Source: Epiperipatus broadwayi
Lineage: Eukaryota > Onychophora > Udeonychophora > Euonychophora > Peripatidae
Assembly (NCBI GenBank): GCA_028023455.1
Contig: JAQFVV010012446.1
Location: forward strand, 6,759,501-6,823,500
DNA length: 64,000 nt
Direction: 5' to 3'
This document shows positions 22,401-33,655 of this stretch, in pieces. The notes beneath the pieces are model-generated. The model did not search any database. It was not told the origin of the DNA and saw only the letters and a list, made by a program, of their open reading frames with translations. The translations under genes and the position numbers were made by a program. How positions within the stretch are numbered: the stretch's first letter is position 1; each line of letters starts with the position of its first letter.

Positions 22401-22509
22401 ATTATATCCTTATACCATCTTGTGTCCATTGATTATTCAAGTTGATGCCACTGCCGAAAATTTAATGCTATCATGTGACACAAGCTTAAATATTAAGAGT
22501 AGCAAACTT

Positions 22510-22845
22510 TTCATGGTGGTGCCATCAGGTGCCAGCCTTCATAATCATTGGATCTGAGAAAGCTTGCACTTGATAGCCCTACTGAATGGAGAGTTTGAGA
22601 CTGTTATTAACAGCCTGTGTAAGCATATGAAATTGTAATCACATGGTGTTTTGAAAGCTTACTACATAGTATGGTTTTAGGAACACATTTTTCTTTTACC
22701 ACCTCTATGTCATGTACTGTAAGATTTAGTAAATAACAGATGCCAGATAGTAATGCTTAATAAACCCCTGTCCTGTGCTAACTTATCTAGTACCCCCAGG
22801 CTAGTTTCAAGCTTATAGTAAGTGTTGTAGAGATAGTGAAAGAAA
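22510..22845. mobile_element. Family A remnants
   Basis: 22551-22640 keeps GGATCTGAGA, CTACTGAATGGAGAGTTT and TGTTATTAACAGCCTGTGTAAG..ATCACATGGTG, the right arm of family A. 22770-22830 keeps TATCTAGTACCCCCAGGCTAGTTTCAAGCTTATAG, the middle with half of the hammerhead-like core. Both are worn and separated by unrelated DNA. Confidence 0.5.
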
Positions 22846-23779
22846 AAGTTTAATATAACATGTAGCAACAGTTCTGCTTTTAAAACCAAAAATTGTTTTT
22901 AAGATGTTCATTTTTAATCGTTATTTCTTTAAGAGGAGGTAAAAAGCATTATATAATTGCTACTTTGTGTCCATTTGTTAAATTGTTAAAGAAACATCAG
23001 AATTGATATCTCAAACCTTTTCTGCGTTTAACTTGTCCACCATACATTTATTTTTCTCCATAACCTTTGTAAGCAAAAAGTTATCAGTTAAATTTATGAT
23101 CACAATCATATATTTGCTAAAAATTATTTAGGGAATATATATATATATGTAGAAAGTTATAATGGACATTAATAAGGAAACTGGTCTAAATAACAAAATT
23201 AAATTAATGTTCTGAGAAAATAGTGAAAAATAAAAAAAAAGAAATTTGAATGAAGGTCAAAGATGTTTCATGGGATAAATAATAAAATTACCAAGATTGA
23301 ATCAGACAAGCTATCGGATATATTGCCAATTGCTTTGATTGTTCAACATATATTCTTAAAGCAAGTCCTAGAACAATGATCATCTGCTACATTCAGCAGA
23401 CTATATTATGGTCTTAAAAAAAAAACATTATTCAGATTTCCATATGTCCAACTAATCATTGGACCTTTCACTACTTTTAAGTTTCTAAATAAATGTAATA
23501 AATCTTAATTAATCTTGTAGCCTTTTTTTTTTCTGTATCGCTGATTCCATAATGAATCTTCCACCCATTGTCATACATCTTAGCATTTTTTTTTTTATTG
23601 GAATGCTTTTTCCTTTACTTTTCAATCGTGGTTGTTGGTTCATTGCCAATAAATTCATGATATATTAAAATAAATTGTAAACATTTTTATTTTTAAAAAA
23701 TTTACAATATACATAAATGTCAAGCTTTTTTATATACATAAAATTAATAATTAGATTGTTTATTAAAGTTTTATTTTTT
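22846..23779. other. Non-coding stretch, nothing recognised
   Basis: AT-rich, several homopolymer A/T runs, no supported feature. Confidence 0.4.
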
Positions 23780-24085
23780 TAAATTTTGATCTGTGATGGA
23801 ACATTTAGCTTAAGAGTGATACAGAAACTTCAGACTATTTAACAAAGAACATTTCACTTCAATGAAAGAATTAAAAAACTGAAATGCAGCTGGTCTGGAC
23901 ACCTTGCTAGAATAGGTAATAGCTGGGCAGTTAAATACCTGAACTGGATTCCAAGAGATTGTGAAAGGCCTAGCAAGAGACCACATGTGAGATGGATTGA
24001 TGAAATGAGGAGCTTTATTGCTATAGTGTTGATAAGTAAGACTATGGATTGAAGAAGTTGGATTAAACTTGGAGAGATTTTTATC
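23780..24085 (+). mobile_element. RTE-like LINE fragment
   Basis: From GAACATTTAGCTTAAGAGTG (LNRRS-like, about 23800) through CTGAAATGCAGCTGGTCTGG (23879-23898) and TGGATTCCAAGAGATTGTGAA (23946-23966) to GGAGAGATTTTTATCCTG (24071-24088). A deletion of about 80 bp removes the ERCMLGVTRRDR part. C-terminal third only. Confidence 0.78.
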
Positions 24086-24234
24086 CTGACGTCGAATGAT
24101 AAAATATTGTATGAATGCTAGTTTAGCATGAAATGCACTTTGCGGTCATTTGCCTTTTTCAAATGTTTTTATTCATGTAATTTAATATTAGAATACAAGT
24201 ATAATTCAATATACTTGGAAATTATATGGAATTA

Positions 24235-24385
24235 TAGAGGATTTGAACACTGACTTTCAAACACTTTTCAGTTATCGACTATCCCATACAACCTACACTC
24301 GTGAAAAAAATAAATGATCCCAATATAGATATTTCATGCTGAATCAGCACCCATCAGTTGGTCTAGATCATTATCTTCCATACAT
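24235..24385 (+). mobile_element. Family G, partial copy
   Basis: TTTGAACACTGACTTTCAAAC, GATCCCAATATAGATATTTCATGCTGAATCAGC and CATCAGTTGGTCTAGATCATTATC, in pieces, match the family G arm at 12.4 and 31.4 kb. The rest is deleted. Confidence 0.65.
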
Positions 24386-24996
24386 ATAGTAAATGTAATA
24401 AAGTGACCATTCATATAGTAAATGTGATAAAGTGAAAAGTATAAATATATTATTACACATGGAAACAAGTGGAATGGAGTTGAATTAATTATTTCATGTG
24501 GTTGTGTTTAATAATAATAAATATTTATCTTTAATTAAAGTTTATTTTATATATATGATAATTTCTATCCTATAAAATGATTAATAATAATCACTAAGGA
24601 ATATATCTGAGGATAATGATGTCATAGTTGTGGGTACAGCAAAATTGGCACCTTCACAATAAATTGTAAAAACTAGAATCTAAAAATTTATTCTTGAAAA
24701 GAACCAATGAAGATTGATATATTTTTAGCATTATTATACATTTTAAATAAATACATTTATTTATTTTTTTTAAAGAGATTACTAGAAATAATGAATGGCA
24801 CATTATACGTAATATATTAATGAACCAAAATTATCAATAATAGTTAGACATTGTAATAATGTCTTTGCCCACTCTAAAGCTTAAATATACACAATAAATC
24901 AATGAGCATTAGATGATGATAACAGACCTATGACCAGATACTAGAAAGTTTGGCTTTTTGTTATTGTTGTTATAGGAAAAATTTGATTCTCACTTT

Positions 24997-25142
24997 ACTT
25001 ATCTAGCGGCATTCTTAATTTATTTTGTTACTTACGTTAACGTCCTGTACTTATCAAGCGGCATTCTTAATTTATTTTGTTAAGTTAATGTCCTGTACTT
25101 ATCAAGCAGCATTCTTAATTTATTTTGTTACTTACATTAATG
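24997..25142. repeat. Tandem repeat, about 50-bp unit, three copies
   Basis: ACTTATC(T/A)AGCGGCATTC starts at 24997, 25049 and 25097 (periods 52 and 48). The middle unit lacks four bases. Confidence 0.85.
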
Positions 25143-25535
25143 CTCTGCATGGTTTAGTGCAATGGCAGAATGTCAAACTCTGAAGCTATGATTCTTGAAT
25201 TGATTCCAGTTCTGGTATTTGAACTCATTATGAACTCCTGAGCAATAAGATCATTTGATTCTTTTTTTTTGACTTGCATGATTCGCTTAGTGGTCAAGTG
25301 TCCAATTCTGGAGTACAAAATTCTCAGTCAATTTTAGTTCTTGCACTTCCGGTACTCAAACTTTTTATAAATTCTTGAACAATAAAATCATTCAATTATT
25401 TTCTTTTTGCTCTCGTATATTTTAGTACAATGGTCGAGTATCAGGTTCTCAGATTGATTTCCGTTCTTAAATTTTCGGCACTCAAACTTTTTATGAACTT
25501 CCAAGCAATAAAGCCATTCAATTATTTATTTTTTT
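25140..25535 (+). mobile_element. Three head-to-tail copies of short SINE-like family S1
   Basis: Each unit of about 130 bp starts near a TTTAGT(G/A)CAATGG-like segment, passes through ATTGATTCCAGTTCT and CTCAAACTTTTTATGAACT, and ends AGCAATAAAGCCATTCAATTATT. Units begin near 25140, 25265 and 25400. Single copies occur at 35.5, 51.1, 51.8, 53.6, 54.0 and 57.3 kb. It may be tRNA-derived (worn A-box), but no good B-box is left. The AATAAA near the end is a constant feature. Confidence 0.65.
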
Positions 25536-25734
25536 ATTTCTGCCCAATAGCTTAAAATTTCAAATGATAACGTTTTAAGTCCAAGCCAATTTTCTTGTAT
25601 AGGTAGTCAGTATTTATATATTTTAATAACCTCATAAGTGAATTGAAGGCAACTTTGATCTATTGATAAAAAATGTTTAAAATCAAATACCCAGTTAAAG
25701 AAGGTGTGCAATGCTTATTAATAGCAGTTACCAT

Positions 25735-26035
25735 CATCACTGTTTTTAATTATTATTGATTCATTGCAGGATCAAAGTTTCTCCAAGTTTAATTCAATTT
25801 TTTCAATCGCAGCATTTCTTTTCTACATCTTGATCAATGTGCGTCTTTATTTCACCCATCCATCCTATATATGGTATCTTTCTAGGCCTTGTCCAATCTT
25901 CTGGGATATAGTTTAAGACTTCAACCCATCTATTTATTATTGTAGGCTTTTAGTAATGTATCTAGCTCCGCTCCCTTTCAGTCTCAATTTTTTCAATCAT
26001 AGCTAATTGTTCTGCTTTCTTGTTACTTCCAACAT
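25735..26035 (-). mobile_element. RTE-like LINE, 3' end copy
   Basis: The 3' end motif (TGATTCATTGCAGGATCAAAG, 25759-25779) leads on the minus strand to CATCCATCCTATATATGGTATC and TTGTCCAATCTTCTGGGATA. This is the RPHVRWMDE and WIPRDCKRP region of the family. Truncated near 26035. Confidence 0.75.
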
Positions 26036-26151
26036 ACATAATCACCAATAATAAATAAAAATTACATACGTGTAATTCAATATATTGTATCAGTTGCAAA
26101 GCAAGATATATAATTGACCACAAACGTAGCTAATTTCTGGTTATTTTTAGG

Positions 26152-26405
26152 ATATTAAACAGGCAAAACTCTCCATACAGTAGTGCCACTCAGTACAAAC
26201 CTCACTGACAAAGGCCATAAGCCAGAAACTAGTCTGGGGATATTGGATGAGTAGGCACTAGATAGGGATTTTATGCATAAGCCTTCTGGCATCCATTGAT
26301 TACTCTGGCTTGCATTGAATGGCACTACTGAAGAGAGAATTTTGCCTGTTTAATAGCAGTTATGAGCAAGCATAAGAAACAGTGATCATGTGATGTTTAG
26401 AACTT
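26152..26405. mobile_element. Family A foldback element, short form
   Basis: Left arm AACAGGCAAAACTCTCC..GTAGTGCCACTCAGTACAA; right arm GCTTGCATTGAATGGCACTACTGAAGAGAGAATTTTGCCTGTTT. Between them lie the hammerhead-like core (26201-26240, plus strand; CTGACAA shows one core change) and the constant GGATATTGGATGAGTAGGCACTAG segment. Ends with GTGATCATGTGATG. Confidence 0.78.
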
Positions 26406-26410
26406 TTAGA

Positions 26411-27281
26411 ATAACAGTTAATACAATATTTTAAAAAAAAGAATAGACAAGTAAATTTTAAAAATAAAAAAGATTTCTAGTTTACAAATTTAAATTTGCA
26501 TATATTATCTCTAATTTTAATGTTTAAAGGTCAATTATTCAAAGTTTGAATAACTGAAACTGATTTTTTTCTTTAAAAAAAAAAAGATGCATGTTTTATT
26601 TTGTTAAAATGTCATTATTGCTATAAGTAATAAAACTAACATTTAAAAAATATGATTAAAAAGGAAATGGAATACGATTTATTTTTTTTAAACAATAAAC
26701 ACCTTAAATAAAAATGTAATTAAATTTTCTATTAAAAGCTTGCATTTTTCCCAGCATCGAGTCTATCTTTTGTTTAGCAGTCATCATTAGCTACCTAAAA
26801 GATTTTTATTTAACAGCCGAGTTATGAACAAAAACAAATAAAAAATATTCATAAATGACACCTGGTGGCTAAATCCACAGTGTGTGCCATTTACTCTACA
26901 CAATGTAAGCTGGATTAATTATTTATCTTTATGTATTATGATCAAATTTAAAATGTCATTTCTGAGTTGTGCTTAATCTGAAGTCCTCTCTCGTGGAATA
27001 TTTGTGTCTTTAGAGAAGTAAAGAAATATGATCTAAGGAAATATCTAAATAAGTTAAAATTTGAAACGGCTTAAATAGTTGAAAATTTAATGCTACTAAA
27101 TGTTCAAGGATGAATTTATAGTGTCTGAAATACCAGAATAGATTCCATAACGTAAAAACAAATAAATGAAGAAAAATGTTAAGCATAACAAAAAGGGATT
27201 TTAAACCGGAGACTTACACGTTTGTTTTAAGTAAGATCACCTGCAGAATGATAACATTAATGTATTCATTATTTAAAACAG
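26411..27281. other. Non-coding stretch, nothing recognised
   Basis: AT-rich with A-runs; no supported feature. Confidence 0.4.
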
Positions 27282-27512
27282 GCAAAAACTCTCCATATAG
27301 TAGCGCCACCTTGTGCTAACCAGAGTAATCAATGGATGTCAGAAGGCTTGTGCATAAAATCCCTATCTAGTGCCTACTCATCCAATATCCCCAGACTAGT
27401 TTCTGGCTTGTGGCCTTCGTCAGTGAGGAGCCTTGGATCTGAGAGCACTGCACCTAGATCTTAGGATCTAATGCAACCCTCCAGATGCGAGATGGTGATC
27501 ATGTGATATTTA
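27282..27512 (+). mobile_element. Family A element, single arm
   Basis: Starts GGCAAAAACTCTCCATATAGT and runs through CAGAGTAATCAATGGATG, the TATCTAGTGCCTACTCATCC segment, the hammerhead core (minus strand), TCTGAGAGCACTGCACCTAG and CAACCCTCCAGATG, ending GTGATCATGTGATATT. No opposite arm. Confidence 0.78.
27389..27428 (-). ncRNA. Hammerhead ribozyme core, family A, intact
   Basis: Minus-strand order: stem I CCUCA, CUGACGA, extra A, GGC/GCC hairpin with loop CACAA, an A, GAAAC, UA, GUC, stem I UGGGG. Stem I pairs over five bases with one G:U. Stem III is the palindrome ACUAGU, too short for a hairpin, as in dimer-forming natural hammerheads. The extra A at each foot of stem II departs from the classic fold. 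Confidence 0.5.
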
Positions 27513-27899
27513 GTGCTTTATTCATTATTTATTTATATTTTAAAAATTAATGTAATAGTGTCTTAATATTGTATACATGTCTTATTATATAATTTTTTTA
27601 TTTATTATTAATTTAGTCTCTTGCCATAAATTATGACCATTTAAATATAATAAATTAATTTTATAATAGCTAGTGAGATGAGTTCGTACTCTATCAAAAT
27701 TAATCATGATATGGTTCCATAGTACTGATGGTGTAAAATATCCTCCCATGGATTTTCCAGTATTAGGTGGAGCTATGGTTTTAAACCTAATATAAATTTA
27801 TAATCCATAGAGGATCTAATTTCCCTTCAGTTACTTACTGATTTATAATGATCTGTAAAAATGAACATAGTCTATAATATTTTATGAATATAGCTAGGT

Positions 27900-28146
27900 A
27901 AAAAACAAGGCAAAACTCTCCATACAGTAGTGCCACCCTGTGCCAACCAGAGTAATCAATGGATGCCAGAAGGCTTGTGTATAAAATTCCTATCTAGTGC
28001 CTACTCATTCAATATCCCCAGACTAGTTTCTGGCTTATGGCCTTCATCAGTGATTACTCTGGTTGGCACAGGGTGGCACTACTGTATAGAACGTTTTGCC
28101 TTGTTTATTAACAATTATGTGCTAGTATAAGAGATAGTGATCATGT
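27900..28146. mobile_element. Family A foldback element with 13-bp target duplication
   Basis: AATATAGCTAGGT stands on both sides (27887-27899 and 28147-28159). The element starts AAAAAACAAGGCAAAACTC, and its 55-bp arm (to GAGTAATCA at about 27958) is complementary to TGATTACTC..TTTTGCCTTGTTT (28051-28106). It ends with the family tail ..AGAGATAGTGATCATGT. The hammerhead-like core is half deleted (28016-28053). The long duplication fits target-primed reverse transcription better than a cut-and-paste transposase. Confidence 0.85.
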
Positions 28147-28159
28147 AATATAGCTAGGT

Positions 28160-28435
28160 CTGACTATTAATATAATTTATGATTAAATTATATTTCCATC
28201 CTATTTTGTTCATCTTTGTTATTTGGATTTAAGTTTGAAATCTCAAAACTTATTTTTATTACAAGCATTAACTTTTCATATCGATAGGATTATTATAACT
28301 TATGCTTAACTTTGATTATCTCTTTTGCCTTACGGTAGGATCATTACAATATATAAATATAAGTTCTTAAAAAAATAAAAAGTAAAATACAGTTAATAAC
28401 GATAAAATTAATGAAATGTTTTTAAATGATTTCAG
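28160..28435. other. Non-coding flank
   Basis: AT-rich; ends in a possible splice acceptor (TTCAG, 28431-28435). Confidence 0.3.
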
Positions 28436-28538
28436 TAAAGTGCGGAGAATCAATCGAAAGCTGTGTCTGTTACAAAGAGAAAGATGAGCTGAAGCATGGC
28501 CTACTAAAACCAGTTGTTAAAGCAGAAGAAATTTGTAG
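28436..28538 (+). CDS. Candidate internal exon, unidentified gene
   Basis: A 103-bp patch with clearly higher G+C than its surroundings, bounded by TTCAG before and GTATAA after, and open in one frame for 33 codons (KCGESIESCVCYKEKDEL, then KHGLLKPVVKAEEIC). The peptide is rich in charged residues and looks like real protein, but I do not recognise the family. It is not a repeat seen elsewhere in the window. The upstream exon was not found. It may belong to a gene whose other exons lie outside the window, or be a relic. Confidence 0.28.
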
Positions 28539-29207
28539 GTATAATAATCTGTAGTGATATAAATGATAATAATATTAAATCCCAAATTCTAAGCACAGTC
28601 AATAAATGTTGGTTTTTTGATGAAGGAGTACATATCAATTTTATAGCACATGTGTAAAATGTAGTTTCCTTCCATAATATTTCATATGTAAAAATTGCTA
28701 CATTACCAATTATTATAATATATAAGAATTGATAATGTAGTGATTTACAAACTAATAAATTTTAGTCACAGGTAGTTAAAAAATAAGAAACTTTTTCTTC
28801 CTTATGGTATATAATCTGAATTTGTGTAAGTAATTTGCCAAAGTAAAATTTAGGCACATAATAGGTTCAAATCCTAATTTAGACAGTCAATATAAGTTGG
28901 TTTATTTAAAGAATAAACTCTACGCATAGATGGACAACCTGTGTTTTTAAAATGTTTCAATTTTATGTTGTACATGTGAAGAGTGGTTTTCTTCCACAAT
29001 ATTTAATCTTATATTCCTGAAATTAGTATACCTGAATGAGAAGATTACAATATTGAATCTCAACATTATAATTTATTAAGATCTGGTAGAATAATGACAG
29101 TTTACTATTAGTAATGGTTAAATAAAAGTTTATTCTATGATTTTGTTTAAATCATAAAATCTGTTTTCAGCAAATCATTTAAAAATAATAATATTTCTGT
29201 TTTGCAG

Positions 29208-29297
29208 ATTCATCCTAAACTTACAGTTAATAATGAGCTCATCGAAACTATAGAACTAACTAGATCAAATTCAGAATGGCATATGATTGGCCAATGA
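29208..29297 (+). CDS. Candidate terminal exon, unidentified
   Basis: A good polypyrimidine tract and acceptor (ATATTTCTGTTTTGCAG, 29191-29207) precedes an open frame that ends in TGA at 29295-29297 (IHPKLTVNNELIETIELTRS, then NSEWHMIGQ). It could follow the exon at 28436-28538, but the phases do not fit: that exon leaves two bases over and this frame needs phase 0. Joining with two bases gives a different frame that stops after 15 residues. Weak. Confidence 0.18.
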   Translation: MHPKLTVNNELIETIELTRSNSEWHMIGQ

Positions 29298-29642
29298 AAT
29301 AACAACATTGTAAACAAATATCTAATGACATAGACATTCCAATCATTTATCTAATTCAGCACATCTAATTGTTTTCGTTAAAATAGGGGAACTGGCTATG
29401 AAACAAATTCATTTGAGATGCAAACAGAAATGAGTTCCTATATCATATTCAATACAACAATATACAATATAGAATTAATCTGACAATAATGAACCTGGAA
29501 AGCTAATGTGGCTGGAAATGTAGCCATAACATTTATCCAACCCCTTTTGTTATTGCCAATAGTTGCACACTTGTAATGCCATCAACAATAACCAGACTTT
29601 TTTAACTAATGAGTGTGTGTGTAAATATATATTTACTTAGCA

Positions 29643-30211
29643 TCACATGATCCATTCTTTATGCTTACACAAGCTGTTTTTCTCAGAGGCAAAACTCTTC
29701 ACACAGTAGAACCACTCAGTACAAGCCAGAGTAACCGATGGATGCAGGAAGGTTTGTGCATAAAATTCCTATCTAGCGCCTACTCATCCAATATCCCTAA
29801 ACTAGTTTCTAGCTTGTGGCTTTCATCAGTGAAGAGCCTTGGATCTGAGAGCATTGCACCTAGATCTTAGGATCTAAAGCATTCCTCCAGCAGCCACCTG
29901 TTACTTTTTTTAGCTAACTATAATCTCTTGTTTCAAAAATGATTAGTAATAATCATTAGTGTATTTATCTGAAATGGATGGCGTCAAAGTTGTGAGTGGA
30001 AGAAGTTTGACAATAGTAAATGAAAATATAACAAACAACTAACTAAAAAACTTTGAGCCCAAAATGAAAACAATAATGTTTTCAAGCTAAGCTCATATAG
30101 ATCTGAATTCAGTTCAGTATCCATACTTTTTGGTCTCTTGAGTGGCATTACTATATGGAGAGTTTTGCCTCTGTGAAAAACAGCTTGCGTAAGCATAAAG
30201 AATGATGTTCA
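29643..30211. mobile_element. Family A foldback element, long form
   Basis: A terminal inverted repeat of about 66 bp: CATCACATGATCCATTC..CAGAGGCAAAACTCTTC on the left, and GAGAGTTTTGCCTCTG..CATGTGATG (30157-30210) on the right. The interior has the hammerhead-like core (29795-29832, minus strand; CTGATGA, GAAAC intact) and the GCCCAAAATGAAAACAATA / CAAGCTAAGCTCAT segment found in other long copies. Confidence 0.8.
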
Positions 30212-30650
30212 TGTGATGTTTGATGGTTTAATACCAATTCTGCCCAATATAATTATGGTGACTGGTTATTAAAGAACTAAAGACACCAAGAAGTATGGAT
30301 GCTGAACTGAGTTTAAATCTATACGACTATACAAGCTAATGAGCTTAGCTTGAAAATATTATTGTGTTTTCTATTTTGGACTCAAAGCTTTATAGTTAGC
30401 TAAAAAAGTAAAAGGTTCCTGCTGAAGGGTAGCATTAGATTCTAAGATTTATGTGTAGTGATCTCAGCTCCAAGGCTTGTCACTGATGAAAGTCACAAGC
30501 TAGAAACTACTCTGGGGATATTGGATGAGTAGGTACTAGGTAGGGATTTTATGCATCAACCTTCTTGCATCCATTGATTATTCTGGCTTGCATTGAGTGG
30601 TGCTACGGTGTGGAGAGTTTTGTCTCTGTGAATATTTACTTGGCCAAGTA
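30212..30650 (-). mobile_element. Family A unit adjoining the previous copy
   Basis: Directly continues from the previous right arm and reads, on the minus strand, as a full single-arm unit: GAGACAAAACTCTCC (30630 region), the core at 30478-30517 (plus-strand sense: CTGATGA, GAAAC, stem I UGUCA/..UGGGG), the AGCTAACTATAAAGCTTTGAG segment, and GGGCAGAATTGGTATTAAACC. Together with 29643-30211 it makes a composite of nearly 1 kb with direct and inverted units. Confidence 0.72.
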
Positions 30651-31384
30651 TGTTATCATTCTATATTACAAGCCACTTTAAACCCACATAGAAGGACCAC
30701 ATTTAAAAAAATTAATAAATAACAGTAATGAAAAGAGGAGATTTAACTAATGTTTTATATATAGTTACATCGATTGTGTAAATTAAATCAAAATAGTAAT
30801 ACTAATATTGTATTCATAAAAGTGATTTACTTGAATTAAAACATTTGATAAAACAACATTATCTTAAAAGTTAGATGTATAGTTATAAAGAAATCACTTT
30901 TACTCTCCAATTGGAGAATAGGAAAATGGTAAAAATAAACAATTTTTTTTACAGAAGAATGACAGGAAAATGGATAGATAAGTTCAAGTTGAATACTTTA
31001 GACATGAGTTTCCAAAAGTTGAAAACAAATTTTTGATACTTAAAAAAAATAATAATAATTTTGTAAATTTGTTTAATAGTTTTAATTAAGATTAAATCGG
31101 ATGATCAAAAAACAGCCGATTAACAGTTGTTAAAGAATTTATTTAAAGTTAGAAAAAGGGAAGAAAAATAACTGACTAGTGGTAATTTCCAGATAAAGTA
31201 AAGCAAGAACAGAAGAAAAACAGCAAGAAAGAAAATAAGCTAAGGTTGATGGGAAGACTTGTTTACATTGAGCATGGGCAATGGCTACATTTATTGAATA
31301 AGGAGAAAACATAGATTGAATCAAAGTGCACCCAATTGTATTATGTAAGTAAAAAAATTAAGGAAGCCATTAAAGAGTGGAAAG
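30651..31384. other. Non-coding stretch, nothing recognised
   Basis: AT-rich; a 61-codon minus-strand frame at 31139-31324 shows no domain. Confidence 0.35.
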
Positions 31385-31875
31385 ATTCTGAGATATAGCA
31401 CTTGACATGACCACATACATGTGAAAAAGATAAATGATCTCCAATATACATATTTCATGCTGAACCAGCACTCGTCAGTTGTTCCAGATCACCATCTCCC
31501 ACACATATATACAATCAGTGCTCATTTTATATTAACATAGCAAATCTTCAAACTTTAAGGGACAAGTTTCAATCTCCTCCACTCTTCAGCCATCCATATC
31601 ATTGAAAATCCAAGGATGACATGCTCAAAGCCCTTGATGATGTCAATATTATTGTCATACCCTTATTGACTTTAAATCAATCTGACCCCTCACACCTAGG
31701 ACTTCAATGTGCTCATTTAATTATACAGAAGAGGGATGAACAGAATACAGACTGAATATGTAATATTTAAATACATGTATATTATTTATACTAAATTTAA
31801 TATAATTCTAAGGGACTTGAACTCGGACTTTCAAACACTCCACAGGTATTCAATCCATCTTATACAACTCCATCA
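31385..31875 (+). mobile_element. Family G, single-arm copy
   Basis: GATAAATGATCTCCAATATAC, ATGCTGAACCAGCACTCG and TCAGTGCTCATTTTATATTAAC match 12.4 kb. CTTATTGACTTTAAATCAATC and AATTATACAGAAGAGGGATG extend further than that copy. GACTTGAACTCGGACTTTC follows. The minus strand has CTGAAGA..GAAAC..GTC near 31568-31590 without a convincing stem II. Confidence 0.68.
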
Positions 31876-33377
31876 ATAAACAAAAAGATACAGAATAATT
31901 TAGATCATATATAAGCATTTGTTACAACACAGAGTAATTAATATTTACATCTATTGACTATTGATTCGTTTAATATTCAGGGATTGTTAAATATATGGCT
32001 CAGCCTATTCCTTCCGTGTGTTTATAGGGATTTCAGAATAGTTCACCATTGTCCTGAAATTACATTAATGTATAGAATCCATGATCTGCAATGTAATGCG
32101 TCAATAAATTGAATGTTTATAAACGATCCAAGTTAAAGTACAGATGGGCTCGTTAAGCACTTTTTTATTTATGGATTTGTATTATAAATGCATTTATGCA
32201 ATCTATAAGCTGAAATCGTGATATAATTTGAATGTGGGAATGTAAATCATAAAATATTAAGATTTATGCAAATTAAATATAAGACATTTAAAAACAAGAT
32301 AACTAATGTATCTGTAATAAACTTTGAAAAATAAACAGTTAATGTAAGCATTTAATGGATTGAAAAAAATAACATTAAAAAATCACATTATCTAGGCCGT
32401 TTACCTCATATAAAAAGACTGTTGGATTCAGTGACCCTGGGCTATTGCAGATTGGATAGCTGTAGACAAAAATCAAGAGAAATGAGAAAATAATTCACTA
32501 TTGTTCACAAATAAAAGTTAAAGTCACTAACAGGGCAAATAAAATTCACCACATGAGTAAAAAGAATTTGCTGTAGATAGAATTGTATTATTATAATTCA
32601 TTCATACTTCTAAAATTACATCCTTCAAGATGAACCAATTTATTAACATGATTGACGAGAATCACTTTCTTTAGGATTGCTATTTTATTTTTCCCAGGAC
32701 ATATAAAACTTGAAAAATGAAAAAGTCAACTAGTTAAACCTCCTAATGCCTAAGAAACAAAGTTACATTGGCTACAGAATCATGAGTTTGGTAAACATGG
32801 TGCCTCATGATATTGAATACTGAAGAAATTAGAAAACACAGGGATAAATGTTAAACCAGTAGTAAGGGAAAACTGATTTGCAAATTGGCAAGTAAATCTA
32901 TTCAAAAAGCATATACGACACTTGAGAGCTCTGGCATAATTCTACAAAACGCACTAACACAAATATAAACTGCAGGTGAGAAATTAAACTTTATACAACT
33001 TTTAAATATTTATTTTTAAAAAGACCTTAATAATCTGAAAGTAATTAACTTTGAACATATGTTATTTTTAATATTCATAATCATTTTTGTTTTAAAATTT
33101 AACATTTGTCATATTCTTAAATATTCACAATAATACATATTGATTTAACTTATGAATTAATGTGTACTTTGTCAATGCTTAATTTTAAATTAAAATAGCA
33201 TATTTCTGTAGCTACTAGTCTTTGCTAAATATTTAATTGGACAAAGCAATATATGTTGGCCATTATACTAACGTATGTGCATTTATATGGAAAATTCATT
33301 TTATTATTATTTAAATGCCTGTGCAACTATACTTTTAATTCCACTATGAAATTAGAATAAAGGACCTATATACTCTG
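31876..33377. other. Non-coding stretch, nothing recognised
   Basis: 1.5 kb of AT-rich sequence with no supported feature. Confidence 0.4.
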
Positions 33378-33655
33378 TATGAAATTATTCAAACTGAAGT
33401 CAATCTCCGATAATGCGCTATTTCTTAAATATTATAAATCTCCGCGCACTCTCCCACCGATAAGAAATAAAAAAACTTAAGTGAATCTCTTAAGTTTAGA
33501 ACGTACTACACCAACTCTTACAGACTACACTCTAAACTTAAGAGATTCATTTAAATTTTCTTAATTCTTACCGGTGGGAGAGAGTGCGGAGATTTATAAT
33601 ATTCAAGAAATAGCTCATTATCAGAGATTGAATTCCGTTTGAATAATTTCAAAGT
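33378..33655. mobile_element. Foldback element, about 125-bp arms
   Basis: TGAAATTATTCAAACTGAAG..TCTCCGCGCACTCTCCCACCG on the left pairs with CGGTGGGAGAGAGTGCGGAGA..TTTGAATAATTTCA on the right. AAACTTAAGAGATTCA lies near the tips. The loop is about 25 bp. A single copy in the window. Confidence 0.8.

Noticed and set aside
27930-28130. 66-codon plus-strand frame (similar ones at 29661-29870 and 52306-52494)
   Set aside because: The likeness of these peptides comes from family A repeat sequence, not from a conserved protein; frames break in other copies.
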